64,000 bases of DNA from Occultella aeris (lineage in GTDB: Bacteria; Actinomycetota; Actinomycetes; Actinomycetales; Beutenbergiaceae). Location of the stretch: the NCBI RefSeq assembly GCF_902703175.1, contig NZ_CACRYJ010000068.1:124001-188000 (forward strand), in the 5' to 3' direction. The notes under the pieces are model-generated. The model worked only from the letters and a program-made list of their open reading frames with translations, was not told the DNA's origin and searched no databases. The first letter of the stretch is position 1. Every line of letters begins with the position of its first letter. The position numbers and the translations under genes are program-made. Positions 52,393-60,609 of the stretch are shown here, piece after piece.

Positions 52393-53585
52393 GCGTCGCC
52401 ACCACCCGCCCCGGGTCGCTGTGGGCGATCGAGGAGATCCGCGCGGTCTTCGTGCTGTGCTTCGCGGGCCTGACCAGCTTCTCCATCACGCTCGCCGCGC
52501 TGCCTGCCTGGGCCGCCCAGCACGGCCACGCGGACACCGTGGTCGGCACCGTGACGGGGGTGATGCTCGGCGTCACCGTCCTCGTCCAGCTCTGCTCGGC
52601 CACGCTCATGCGCAGGTACTCCACGCGCACCCTGCTGATCGTGGGTTGTCTGCTGCTCGGCCTGCCGTCGCCGCTGTACCTGCTCGGCACCGATCTCTGG
52701 GCGCTGTATGCGATCTCCGCGGTGCGAGGTGTCGGGTTCGCCCTGGTCACGGTTGTCGGCGCGCTCGCGATCCCGCGCGCCGCCCCCGCGCACCGGCGGG
52801 GCGAGGCCATCGGCATCTTCGGCCTGGCGGCCGCGGTCCCGATGATGCTCGGCATCGCCGGCGGCGCCGCGCTGACCCTTGGCGGGTCTTTCGCCGTCGT
52901 CGCGACGCTCGGCTTCGTGCCGGTGGTGGCGCTGGTCGCGGCCCACCCTGTCTCCCGCACCCCGCTCGGTGGCCCGGCGAACGGATCCGGCCCCTGGCGG
53001 CGGGTCCTGCTTCCACTGCTGATCCCGGCCGCGGTGCTGCTCACCGTCACGGCCGCCGGGGGAGGTCTGGTCACGATCCTGCCGCTCCAGCTGCCCGCGG
53101 GCGGCACAGCCGGTACCGCGCTGCTCCTGTACGGGGCCGTGGGGATGGTGGCGCGATGGCGGATCGGCCATCTCACCGACCGGATCGGGCACCGCGGCCT
53201 GTACCCGCTGCTGCTGGTCGTCGGGGTCGCCGGCCTGATCCTGACCGCGCACGGCCTCGCAGGAGGAACGGTCGCCACGCTCATGGTGGGCGCCGCCCTG
53301 TTCGGGCTCACCTACGGCGGCATGCAGACGGTGCTGCTGGACCTGAGTTACAGCGCCGTGCCCGAGCAGGACGCGCCCACCGCGAGTGCGGTCTGGAACG
53401 CGGCGTTCGACGGCGGCACCGCGGCCGGAGCGTCCGTGCTCGGTTTCGCGGCCGGTACCGCCTGGAGCGGTGACGGCGCACTGCTCGCCGGTGCGGTAGC
53501 CGTCGCAGTCGTGGGCATCATGGGGCTCGCACCGGTGCTTGCGCGCCGGGCTCCCGCACCCACCGATCGAGAGGACACCCCGTGA
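52389..53585 (+). CDS. MFS transporter
   Basis: This is a 398-residue major facilitator with about 12 helices; the loop 2-3 motif is degenerate (LMRRYSTRTLLIVG) and the equivalent in the second half is clearer (IGHLTDRIGHRGLYPL). It starts at ATG 52389, overlapping the amidohydrolase stop. With an ABC importer already in the operon, it may export an intermediate or product, or import an alternative substrate (inference). Confidence 0.82.
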   Translation: MSVATTRPGSLWAIEEIRAVFVLCFAGLTSFSITLAALPAWAAQHGHADTVVGTVTGVMLGVTVLVQLCSATLMRRYSTRTLLIVGCLLLGLPSPLYLLGTDLWALYAISAVRGVGFALVTVVGALAIPRAAPAHRRGEAIGIFGLAAAVPMMLGIAGGAALTLGGSFAVVATLGFVPVVALVAAHPVSRTPLGGPANGSGPWRRVLLPLLIPAAVLLTVTAAGGGLVTILPLQLPAGGTAGTALLLYGAVGMVARWRIGHLTDRIGHRGLYPLLLVVGVAGLILTAHGLAGGTVATLMVGAALFGLTYGGMQTVLLDLSYSAVPEQDAPTASAVWNAAFDGGTAAGASVLGFAAGTAWSGDGALLAGAVAVAVVGIMGLAPVLARRAPAPTDREDTP

Positions 53586-54781
53586 TCATCACCGACGTCA
53601 GGTGCGTCGAGTACGTGGGGCACATCGACGCCCCGGAGCCGATCTTCGCCGACCGGCTGCGCCGCCCGAGCGACGTGTACCCGGAGTTCCGCGCCGCCGG
53701 AGCGCAGGAGTTTCCCGAGGTGGCCCCGGGGCGGTACGAGATCCGATCGACTTTCCTGCACATCGAGACCGACACCGGCCTGGTCGGGAGCACCGCGCAA
53801 CTGTCCGGCGAGCAGGCGTTCATCATCATGCGCACGCTCCGGCCGCTGCTGCTCGGCGCGGACCCGCTCGCGACCGAACGGATCTGGGACGTGCTGTACC
53901 GCTCCTCGATCCACGGCCGCCGGGGTGCCGGGATGGTGGCGCTCTCCGCCGTCGACTGCGCTCTCTGGGACCTTCGCGGCCAGCACCTCGCGGTGCCGGC
54001 GCACGTGCTCCTCGGCGGGCCCACCCGGACCGACATCCCGGCGTACGTGTCCACGCTGGGTGACAGCCTCGAGCTGAAGCAGGTCTCGGCCCGCACGGCC
54101 GACCTGGTCGAGCAGGGTTACCGCGGCCTGAAGTGGTTCCCGCGCTGGGGCCCCGAGGACGGGCGGGCCGGGTTGGACGCCGTCGTCGCACTCGTCGGCA
54201 CCGTGCGGGACGCGGCGGGCCCGGACGTCGACATCATGCTCGACGCGTGGAGCGGGTGGGACGTGCCGTTCACCCTCGACGTCGCGCACGCCACCCGGGA
54301 CCTGCGCGTGGCCTGGATCGAGGAGCCGCTGCTCGCGGACGAGGTGGCCGGCTACCGAACCCTGCGCAGCCGCCTGCCCGTCGGCGTCCGGATCGCCGGC
54401 GGCGAGCATGAGTACGGGCGCTGGGGCTACGCCGACCTGATCGCCACCGACACCCTCGACCTGTACCAGCCCGACCCGCACTGGGACGGTGGCATCTCCG
54501 AGACCACGAAGATCATGGCTCTGATCAGCGCGGCCGGCGGGCAGCTCATCCCGCACGGGCAGTCGCTGCAGTGCAACGCAGCGGTCTCGTTCGCGGCCTC
54601 GCCCGCCCTGATCCCGCAGATGGAGTACCTGCACCGGCTGATGCCGATGTACCAGCACTTCCTCGCCGCGCCGGTCCGTCCGGTCAACGGTCGCATCGCC
54701 GCGCCGACACGGCCCGGCCTCGGGATGGCGATCGATCCGGCGACCGTCGTCTCCGAGCGTGTGGTCGGGACCGGCGCATGA
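53582..54781 (+). CDS. Enolase-superfamily dehydratase (L-rhamnonate-dehydratase-like)
   Basis: This is a 399-residue mandelate-racemase-group enzyme with metal ligands Asp221 (MLDAWSGWD), Glu247 (WIEEPL) and Glu275 (GGEHEYG). GLKWFPRWGPEDG (with Lys184) and IPHGQSLQ (His325) resemble L-rhamnonate dehydratase rather than mannonate dehydratase. It would dehydrate a sugar acid or a similar alpha-hydroxy acid produced downstream of the ring-cleavage steps. The start GTG 53582 overlaps the MFS stop. It is not a close copy of the enzyme at 113. Confidence 0.83.
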   Translation: MIITDVRCVEYVGHIDAPEPIFADRLRRPSDVYPEFRAAGAQEFPEVAPGRYEIRSTFLHIETDTGLVGSTAQLSGEQAFIIMRTLRPLLLGADPLATERIWDVLYRSSIHGRRGAGMVALSAVDCALWDLRGQHLAVPAHVLLGGPTRTDIPAYVSTLGDSLELKQVSARTADLVEQGYRGLKWFPRWGPEDGRAGLDAVVALVGTVRDAAGPDVDIMLDAWSGWDVPFTLDVAHATRDLRVAWIEEPLLADEVAGYRTLRSRLPVGVRIAGGEHEYGRWGYADLIATDTLDLYQPDPHWDGGISETTKIMALISAAGGQLIPHGQSLQCNAAVSFAASPALIPQMEYLHRLMPMYQHFLAAPVRPVNGRIAAPTRPGLGMAIDPATVVSERVVGTGA

Positions 54782-55728
54782 ACACCACGAGCCCCACCGG
54801 CACCGTGCTGGTGTGCCTGTCCGCCTACCCGAGGGACCTGGTGGAGTCCTGGGTGGAGCGCGCCGCGCGTGTCGAGGTGGTGCTCGCCGACGGTGCCCCG
54901 ATCGGGCACCTCCTCCCCGACCTCGAACGCGCGGACATCGTGGTCGGCGACGCGGCGCGGCGCTACCCCCTGGATGCCGCCGTGCTGGCCCGGATGGGGC
55001 GCTGCCGGCTGCTCGTGCACCCCGCTGTCGGGCTCGACGGCGTCGTGGACCTGGCCGCTGCGGCGGCCGCGGGCATCCGGGTCGTCAACGCTCCCGGCTA
55101 CAACGCCGAGGCGGTCGCGGACTGGACCCTGCTGGCGATGCTGACCACCCTTCGGGACGGCGTCGGCGCGGACCGGGACCTGCGCAGCGACGGCTGGCAC
55201 GCCCGCCCACTCGGCCGGGAGCTCGGCGCCATGACCGTGGGCATCGTCGGCTTCGGCGCGATCGGCCGCGCCGTGCACCGGCGGGTGCGAGGTTTCGGCG
55301 CCAGGGTGCTGTGCAGCGACCCGCGCCCGCTGACCGCCGCGGACGCCGAGGGGGCGACCCAGGTGGACCTCGACGAGCTGCTCGCCGGCAGCGACCTGGT
55401 CACTCTGCACGCCCCGCTCACCGACGGCACCCGGCACCTGCTCAACGCCGCCCGCCTGGCGGGCATGCGGGAGGGCAGCGTCCTCGTGAATGCCGCCCGC
55501 GGCGAACTCGTCGACGAGGCCGCGCTGGTCGACGCCCTCCGGGCCGGCCGCCCGGCGGCCGCGGCGCTGGACGTGTTCGCGACCGAGCCGCTGCCGGCGT
55601 TCAGCCCGTTGCTGGACCTGGACAACGTCTTCCTGACACCGCACATCGCCGCCGGCACCGAGCAGGCCCGCCAACGCGTGCGCGCGCTCGTGCGGGACGT
55701 GATCCGCGCCGAGCTCGACGCCACCTGA
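54778..55728 (+). CDS. D-isomer-specific 2-hydroxyacid dehydrogenase
   Basis: This is a 316-residue NAD-dependent dehydrogenase with the complete active site Arg241 (NAARGELVD), Glu270 (ATEPLP) and His289 (LTPHIAAGT), and Rossmann loop GFGAIG at residues 158-163. It interconverts a 2-hydroxy acid and a 2-keto acid. It starts within the stop of the dehydratase gene, suggesting that it acts on that enzyme's keto-acid product. Confidence 0.88.
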   Translation: MNTTSPTGTVLVCLSAYPRDLVESWVERAARVEVVLADGAPIGHLLPDLERADIVVGDAARRYPLDAAVLARMGRCRLLVHPAVGLDGVVDLAAAAAAGIRVVNAPGYNAEAVADWTLLAMLTTLRDGVGADRDLRSDGWHARPLGRELGAMTVGIVGFGAIGRAVHRRVRGFGARVLCSDPRPLTAADAEGATQVDLDELLAGSDLVTLHAPLTDGTRHLLNAARLAGMREGSVLVNAARGELVDEAALVDALRAGRPAAAALDVFATEPLPAFSPLLDLDNVFLTPHIAAGTEQARQRVRALVRDVIRAELDAT

Positions 55729-55763
55729 CCTCCCCCGACCCGACGAACCCCCGAAGGAACACC

Positions 55764-56774
55764 ATGCTGCGCCTGGGCTACAAGGCCTCCGCCGAGCAGT
55801 TCGCCCCCCGCGACCTGCTCGACTACACCGTGCTTGCCGAACAGGCCGGCTTCGACTCGGTCTTCGTCAGCGATCACCTCCAGCCGTGGCGCCACGACGG
55901 CGGCCACGCACCGGCCGCCCTGCCGTGGCTCGGTGCGGCGGCAGCCAGCACGGAGCGGGTGCTCCTGGGCACCAGCGTGCTGACGCCGACTCTGCGCTAC
56001 CACCCCGGCGTCGTGGCGCAGGCTTTCGCGACGCTCGGCTGCCTGGCCCCCGGGCGGGTGATCCTCGGCGTCGGGTCCGGCGAGGCGATGAACGAGTCAC
56101 CGCTCGGACTCGAGTGGCCGGCCGGCAAGGAGCGGTTCGCCCGGTTCAAGGAGGCCATTGCGCTGATCCAGGCGCTCTGGGCCGGTGAGCGGGTCACGAT
56201 CGAGGGCAACTACTACAGCACCCGCAACGCGACCATCTACGACCTGCCCGAGTCTCCGGTGCCGATCTACATCGCGGCCTCGGGCCCCGCGGCCACCCGG
56301 CTGGCCGGCCGCCTCGGCGACGGGTTCATCTGCACGAGCGGGAAGGGCCGCGAGCTCTACACCGAGACGCTGCTGCCGGCGCTGGCCGACGGTGCCGCGA
56401 AGTCCGCGCGGACCCTCGCGGACCTGGACCTGACGATCGAGGTGAAGGTGTCCTTCGACACCGACCGTGCCCGCGCCATGGACGTCACCCGGAACTGGGG
56501 CGCGCTCGCGCTGACGTCGGAGGAGAAGACCGGTGTCGAGGACCCGGTCGAGATGCAGCGGCTCTCCGACGCCCTCCCGGTTGAGCGGACCGCGAGCCGA
56601 TGGATCGTCTCCGACGACCCGGACGAGCACGTCGACGCGATCTGGGCCTACGTCGAGATGGGTTTCACGCACCTGGTGTTCCACGACCCCGGCGCGGACC
56701 AGGCCGCCTTCATCGAGCGCTACGCCGAGCACATCCTGCCCCGGCTCCGGGCTCGGGCGGTGCGCGAGGCCTGA
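55764..56774 (+). CDS. fgd: F420-dependent glucose-6-phosphate dehydrogenase
   Basis: This 336-residue enzyme closely resembles mycobacterial FGD1, from LGYKASAEQFAPRDLL and SDHLQPWRHDGGHAP to TSGKGRELYTETLLP and RWIVSDDPDE. His38, Trp42 and Glu107 align with the catalytic His40, Trp44 and Glu109 of FGD1. Lys194 and the later Lys (LTSEEK) and Arg (SRWIV) align with its phosphate-binding Lys198, Lys259 and Arg283. It oxidises glucose 6-phosphate to 6-phosphogluconolactone and reduces F420 to F420H2. ATG 55764 has GAAGGAAC upstream. In this operon it likely supplies F420H2 to the LLM oxidoreductase at 44556; glucose could come from the GH63-like enzyme (inference). Confidence 0.9.
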   Translation: MLRLGYKASAEQFAPRDLLDYTVLAEQAGFDSVFVSDHLQPWRHDGGHAPAALPWLGAAAASTERVLLGTSVLTPTLRYHPGVVAQAFATLGCLAPGRVILGVGSGEAMNESPLGLEWPAGKERFARFKEAIALIQALWAGERVTIEGNYYSTRNATIYDLPESPVPIYIAASGPAATRLAGRLGDGFICTSGKGRELYTETLLPALADGAAKSARTLADLDLTIEVKVSFDTDRARAMDVTRNWGALALTSEEKTGVEDPVEMQRLSDALPVERTASRWIVSDDPDEHVDAIWAYVEMGFTHLVFHDPGADQAAFIERYAEHILPRLRARAVREA

Positions 56775-57955
56775 TGTACGCCGTCCTCGATGCGATCGCG
56801 AGTGAGCGGGAACCCTTCGCGCTCGCCACGGTCGTCTCCACCTGGAGCTCGGCGCCGCGCGAGAGTGGGGCGCGGATGCTCGTGCGCTCCGACGGGTCCG
56901 TGGTCGGGTCGGTGTCAGGCGGCTGCGTGGAGGGGGACGTCTATGCCCTCGCGGGCGAGGTCCTGGCCGACGGCGCACCTCGCCTCGTGCGGTACGGCGT
57001 CAGCGATGAGGTGGCTGGCGCAGTCGGGCTCACCTGCGGGGGGACGATCGAGGTGCTCGTCCAGCGGGTGGAGCCGGGCGATGGGTCCGCACCTGCCGGC
57101 GACGCCGACGCTGCAGCGGCAGCGCTGACGGCATTCGCAGCTGCCGTGGCGGCCGGACGCGCCACGGCCCTGGCCACCGTGGTCGACGGTGCCGAGGGTG
57201 CGGTGACCAGTCAGGGTGCCGTGCTGAGTGTCGACGACGTGGGCCGGGCGAGCGGGGCGACCGGGTCGGTCTGGCTGGACGCGGCACTGGCGGCCGACGC
57301 CGCGGCGGTGCTCGAGACCGGTCGGACCGCGGAGCTCACCTACGGGGTCGATGGGTCCCGGCAGGGCGTGGGTATCCGCGTGCTCGTCGACGTCGTCGCG
57401 CCGCCCCCGCGACTGATCGTCGCCGGGGTCACGGACTTCGCCGCCGCCGTGGTGTCGATGGCCAGGTTCCTCGGCTTCGAGGTGACCCTCTGTGACGCGC
57501 GGTCGGCCTTCGCCACCCGCGCACGGTTCCCGGACGCCCATGAGGTCGTGATCGACTGGCCGCACCGCTACCTGGCCGGCGAGCAGGCCGCGGGCCGGGT
57601 CGACGCTCGTACCGTGGTCCTCGTGCTCACTCACGACCCGAAGTTCGACGAGCCGCTGCTCGAGGTCGCGCTCGGCGCCGACGTCGGCTTCGTCGGGGCG
57701 ATGGGCTCGCGCCGCACGCACGCCGATCGGCTCGAGCGCCTGCGCGAGCGCGGCCTCGACGAGCAAGCCCTCTCCCGGCTGCACTCACCGGTCGGGCTCG
57801 ACCTGGCCGGCCGCAGCCCTCGTGAGACCGCCGTGTCGATCATGTCGCACGTCGTAGCGGCACGTGCGGGCGGGTCCGGTCGTCCGTTGGCGGAACTGAG
57901 CGGCCCGATCCACCGCGATGCGGGCGCGGGCAGGGACCCGGCTCCGCCGGCCTGA
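56774..57955 (+). CDS. XdhC/CoxI-family molybdenum cofactor insertion protein
   Basis: This is a 393-residue accessory protein. SAPRESGARMLVRSDGSVVG, SVSGGCVEGDVY and TCGGTIEVLVQ form the XdhC N-terminal domain; the C-terminal Rossmann part ends with GFVGAMGSRRTHADRL and SPRETAVSIMSHVVAAR. It delivers the sulfurated molybdenum cofactor to xanthine-dehydrogenase-type enzymes, here the hydroxylase encoded 13 kb upstream at the front of the operon. It starts at ATG 56774, sharing bases with the previous stop (TGATG). It is the last gene. Confidence 0.9.
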   Translation: MYAVLDAIASEREPFALATVVSTWSSAPRESGARMLVRSDGSVVGSVSGGCVEGDVYALAGEVLADGAPRLVRYGVSDEVAGAVGLTCGGTIEVLVQRVEPGDGSAPAGDADAAAAALTAFAAAVAAGRATALATVVDGAEGAVTSQGAVLSVDDVGRASGATGSVWLDAALAADAAAVLETGRTAELTYGVDGSRQGVGIRVLVDVVAPPPRLIVAGVTDFAAAVVSMARFLGFEVTLCDARSAFATRARFPDAHEVVIDWPHRYLAGEQAAGRVDARTVVLVLTHDPKFDEPLLEVALGADVGFVGAMGSRRTHADRLERLRERGLDEQALSRLHSPVGLDLAGRSPRETAVSIMSHVVAARAGGSGRPLAELSGPIHRDAGAGRDPAPPA

Positions 57956-57970
57956 CGCCGCGGCCGCTCA

Positions 57971-57990
57971 GGCCGGTAGGAGCACCGGCC
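57971..57990 (+). terminator. Candidate terminator of the 16-gene operon
   Basis: Perfect seven-base arms GGCCGGT (57971-57977) and ACCGGCC (57984-57990) with loop AGGAGC lie 16 bases after the xdhC-type stop. The stem is short and there is no U tract, but it sits where transcription should end. Confidence 0.5.
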
Positions 57991-58103
57991 GGTCGACGGC
58001 CGGCGGGGCCCATGAACTGCGGCCAGGGGTGGTCGCCGAGATCGAATCGCGGTGGTCCCGCCTCTGGCGTCGTCGGACGCCTCGCAGGGCCGGAACCCAC
58101 CGC

Positions 58104-58109
58104 TAATCT
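58104..58109 (+). promoter_or_regulatory. -10 element of a leaderless lipoprotein mRNA
   Basis: TAATCT lies exactly six bases before ATG 58116, the distance from a -10 hexamer to a transcription start. No Shine-Dalgarno sequence is present, so the transcript probably begins at or next to the start codon. Confidence 0.55.
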
Positions 58110-58115
58110 GTGCAG

Positions 58116-58640
58116 ATGCGCCGCATCCTGCCTGTCGCCGCCGCGTCCACGGCCCTCCTCCTGCTGACGTCCGCCTGCTCGGCGGCGAGCGGCGACGGTG
58201 ACGACCTCGCCGTCGGGACGTCGGTCGAGGTGAGCGCCGGGGAGGCGGCGTCGCTCGCCGTGACCGTGACGGACGTTCGCGCAGGCACGGTCGAGGACCT
58301 GAGCACGATGGGTGTCGACGCGTCCTCGTTGGCGGGCCGGGTCCCGTGGTTCGTGACGGTCACCATGGGGCTGACGGAGGGCACGATCCAGGACGTCGAC
58401 CGTGACCTGATGCCATCGCTCGCACCCGACCAGTGGTCCGGCGAGGTCTCGAACGGCGCCGATGCGCAGCCGTTGCAGGTGATCGGCGACTACGACTGCA
58501 CCGTTGACGGCTCCGCGAACGCCGGCTTCACCGACGACGAGCCACTCGTCGACTGCGTGGCACTGCTGACCGCGGACTCCGCCGAGCTCGAGAGTGTCAC
58601 TCTGATGGACGTCGGCACCTGGGTCGTCGCCGCGGGCTGA
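58116..58640 (+). CDS. Lipoprotein of unknown function
   Basis: This is a 174-residue exported protein. The signal peptide ends in lipobox TSAC with Cys21. The mature part is acidic and beta-rich (LAVTVTDVRAGTVEDL, PWFVTVTMGLTEG, WSGEVSNGADAQPL) with two later Cys (DYDCTVDG and VDCVALL) that may form a disulfide. It resembles Telomeric-repeat-like/Ig-fold DUF4352-type secreted domains only loosely, so I leave the function open. ATG 58116 is favoured over GTG 58110 by the leaderless promoter. Confidence 0.7.
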   Translation: MRRILPVAAASTALLLLTSACSAASGDGDDLAVGTSVEVSAGEAASLAVTVTDVRAGTVEDLSTMGVDASSLAGRVPWFVTVTMGLTEGTIQDVDRDLMPSLAPDQWSGEVSNGADAQPLQVIGDYDCTVDGSANAGFTDDEPLVDCVALLTADSAELESVTLMDVGTWVVAAG

Positions 58641-58643
58641 ACC

Positions 58644-59159
58644 TCAGCGGGCGCCGGTGCGCACCGCATCCGGCTCGCGCACGTCCTCGTCCCGGCGCCG
58701 CAGACCGCGGCTGTGTCGCCGCCAGGCATCGACGGCGACGGTCGTGGTGGCCGCCAGGAACACCAGTTGCGCGATGGTGCGGGGAAGTAGCTCGTCCCAC
58801 CAGGGCAGCGGGCCGCCCGAGAGGGCAAGGTGCACGTTCGCGGGGAACATGACGACGAGCAGTAGCGTCAGGCAACTGGCCGCCGCGGCCACCGTGCGCG
58901 GCCACAGCAGGCCGATCGCGCCGGCGATCTCGGCGAGACCGGTCAGCGTCACGACGAACTCGGGTGCGGGAACCCAGTCGGGCACCATCGCGATCATCTC
59001 TGGTCGCATGCCGACGAAGTGCGAACCACCGGTGAGCAGGAACATGGCCGCCAGGCCGCCACGGAGAGCGACGGCCGGGCGCCGCAGTGGTCGGACCCCG
59101 ACCCGCCCGATGACCAGGAGCACGCCCGTCACCCCTACCAACACGATCACCGGTTCCAT
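58644..59159 (-). CDS. DoxX-family membrane protein
   Basis: This is a 171-residue four-helix membrane protein: LRGGLAAMFLLTGGSHFVGM, MIAMVPDWVP, LTGLAEIAGAIGLLWPRT and MFPANVHLAL are DoxX/DoxD-like strings, including the GxxHF and Pro-Asn in the helices. The family relates to thiosulfate:quinone oxidoreductase subunits and to redox or antibiotic stress modules. ATG 59159 has AGGAG upstream. A strong promoter with an operator-like repeat lies ahead. Confidence 0.8.
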   Translation of the reverse strand: MEPVIVLVGVTGVLLVIGRVGVRPLRRPAVALRGGLAAMFLLTGGSHFVGMRPEMIAMVPDWVPAPEFVVTLTGLAEIAGAIGLLWPRTVAAAASCLTLLLVVMFPANVHLALSGGPLPWWDELLPRTIAQLVFLAATTTVAVDAWRRHSRGLRRRDEDVREPDAVRTGAR

Positions 59160-59205
59160 CTGTCCACTCCTGTGCTGAGAGTCGTTCGCGCGGCTCACCC
59201 GCCAA

Positions 59206-59248
59206 CTTGTCACTGTCTAGATTAGGTGGCAAGACGGTAACTTGTCAA
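59206..59248 (-). promoter_or_regulatory. Promoter and operator of the doxX-like gene
   Basis: On the minus strand TTGACA (59243-59248) and TAATCT (59219-59224) are 18 bases apart. An inverted repeat on the plus strand, CTTGTCAC (59206-59213)/GTGGCAAG (59226-59233), with seven of eight bases matching, covers the -10, and a further TGACAAGTT copy overlaps the -35. A repressor of MarR or TetR type probably acts here; none is encoded next to it. Confidence 0.6.
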
Positions 59249-59316
59249 TGACTAGTTCCGGTGAGGTGTGCCTCTGATAGCGATCGCGGTCGGCCGGTCG
59301 GCGCACTCTCTCGACG

Positions 59317-59339
59317 TCGAACAGATGTGCGATTAGACT
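59317..59339 (+). promoter_or_regulatory. LexA (SOS) box and -10 element upstream of dinB
   Basis: TCGAACAGATGTGCGA (59317-59332) differs from the actinobacterial SOS consensus TCGAAC-N4-GTTCGA at one position. TAGACT (59334-59339) follows as a -10, six bases before the GTG start, so LexA binding would block a leaderless promoter. Confidence 0.75.
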
Positions 59340-59345
59340 CGGTCT

Positions 59346-60608
59346 GTGTTCGTCGGACCGACCATCCTGCACGCCGACCTGGACGCGTTCTACGCGTCGG
59401 TCGAGCAGTTGCTGGACCCTGCGCTGCGCGGCCGGCCGATCGCCGTCGGCGGCAGTGCGCACGGGGGCGTCGTGCTCGCGGCGTCGTACGAGGCGAAGGC
59501 GTTCGGCGTGCAGGGTGGGATGCCGGGCTGGCGGGCCGCCCGGCTGTGCCCGGAGCTGGTCTTCGTGCGCGGCAACTTCTCGAGGTACCAGCCGTTGGCT
59601 GACCAGGTCATGGACATCCTCGGGGACCTGACCCCGGCCGTGCAGCGGATCTCCATCGACGAGGCGTTCCTGGACGTGTCCGGTTCGGTGCACCTGTTCG
59701 GGCCGCCCGGTGTGATCGGCGCCCGGCTACGCGCCCGCGTGCGGGCCGAGGTCGGGCTCGCGATCTCGGTCGGGGCCGCCCGGACCAAGCACCTGGCGAA
59801 GGTCGCCTCCCAGGTGGCGAAGCCCGACGGGCTGGTGGTGGTGGAACCGGAGCGGGAGCGGGGGTTCCTCGATCCGTTGCCGGTCGCCCTGATGTGGGGC
59901 GTCGGACCGGTGACCCAGCAGCACCTGGCCGATCGTGGCATCCACACCATCGGCGAGCTCGGACAGGCCACCCCGGCCATGCTGCGCTCCCTGCTCGGCC
60001 CCGCCGCCGGCGAGCGGCTGCACGCCCTCGCCCACAACACCGACCCCCGGCGGGTGTCCGCGGGTCAGCGGGCCCGTTCCGTCGGCGCCCAGTCCGCGCT
60101 CGGACGGAGGGAGCCGACGGCGGAGCTCGTCCGATCCGTGCTCGGTCACCTGGCCGAGCGGGTCGGTGGGCGGATGCGCGCGAAGGACCGGGCCGGGCGC
60201 ACCATCACCGTGCGGGTGCGCTTCGCAGGAATGCGGACCGTGACCCGCTCGAGCACCCTTGGCGCGCCCGTCTCGTCCACGCTCACGATCACCGAGGTGG
60301 CGGAGCGTCTCGTCTGGCAGGCGCTCGGCGACCAGGGGGAGCCGGTGCCCGAGGTGAGCCTGCTCGCGATCTCGGTCTCCAACCTCGGTCCCCAGCACGG
60401 CGTGCAGCTCGAACTGCCGCTCGGCACCGAGGACCCGTGGCGGCCCGGATCGGCGATCGGCTCGGCCCGGTGGGCGCTCGACGCCTCGATGGATGCGGCC
60501 CGGGCGCGGTTCGGCAGGAACGCGGTCGGCTACCTGCCGGCCACGCTGGGTCGGGGCGCAGGTGTGCCGGACGACTTCCGCGAGCTGGCCGAGAAGGATC
60601 TCGGGTGA
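59346..60608 (+). CDS. dinB: DNA polymerase IV (Y-family translesion polymerase)
   Basis: This is a 420-residue error-prone polymerase. Metal-binding residues are Asp11 (HADLDAFYASVE) and Asp105-Glu106 (SIDEAFLDVSG); YEAKAFGV and the steric-gate region are intact, a helix-hairpin-helix follows (GIHTIGELGQA), and a little-finger domain completes it. QLELPLG near residue 358 is a beta-clamp-binding motif. It copies past damaged bases. The start is GTG 59346 on a leaderless promoter with a LexA box. Confidence 0.92.
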   Translation: MFVGPTILHADLDAFYASVEQLLDPALRGRPIAVGGSAHGGVVLAASYEAKAFGVQGGMPGWRAARLCPELVFVRGNFSRYQPLADQVMDILGDLTPAVQRISIDEAFLDVSGSVHLFGPPGVIGARLRARVRAEVGLAISVGAARTKHLAKVASQVAKPDGLVVVEPERERGFLDPLPVALMWGVGPVTQQHLADRGIHTIGELGQATPAMLRSLLGPAAGERLHALAHNTDPRRVSAGQRARSVGAQSALGRREPTAELVRSVLGHLAERVGGRMRAKDRAGRTITVRVRFAGMRTVTRSSTLGAPVSSTLTITEVAERLVWQALGDQGEPVPEVSLLAISVSNLGPQHGVQLELPLGTEDPWRPGSAIGSARWALDASMDAARARFGRNAVGYLPATLGRGAGVPDDFRELAEKDLG

Positions 60609-60609
60609 C

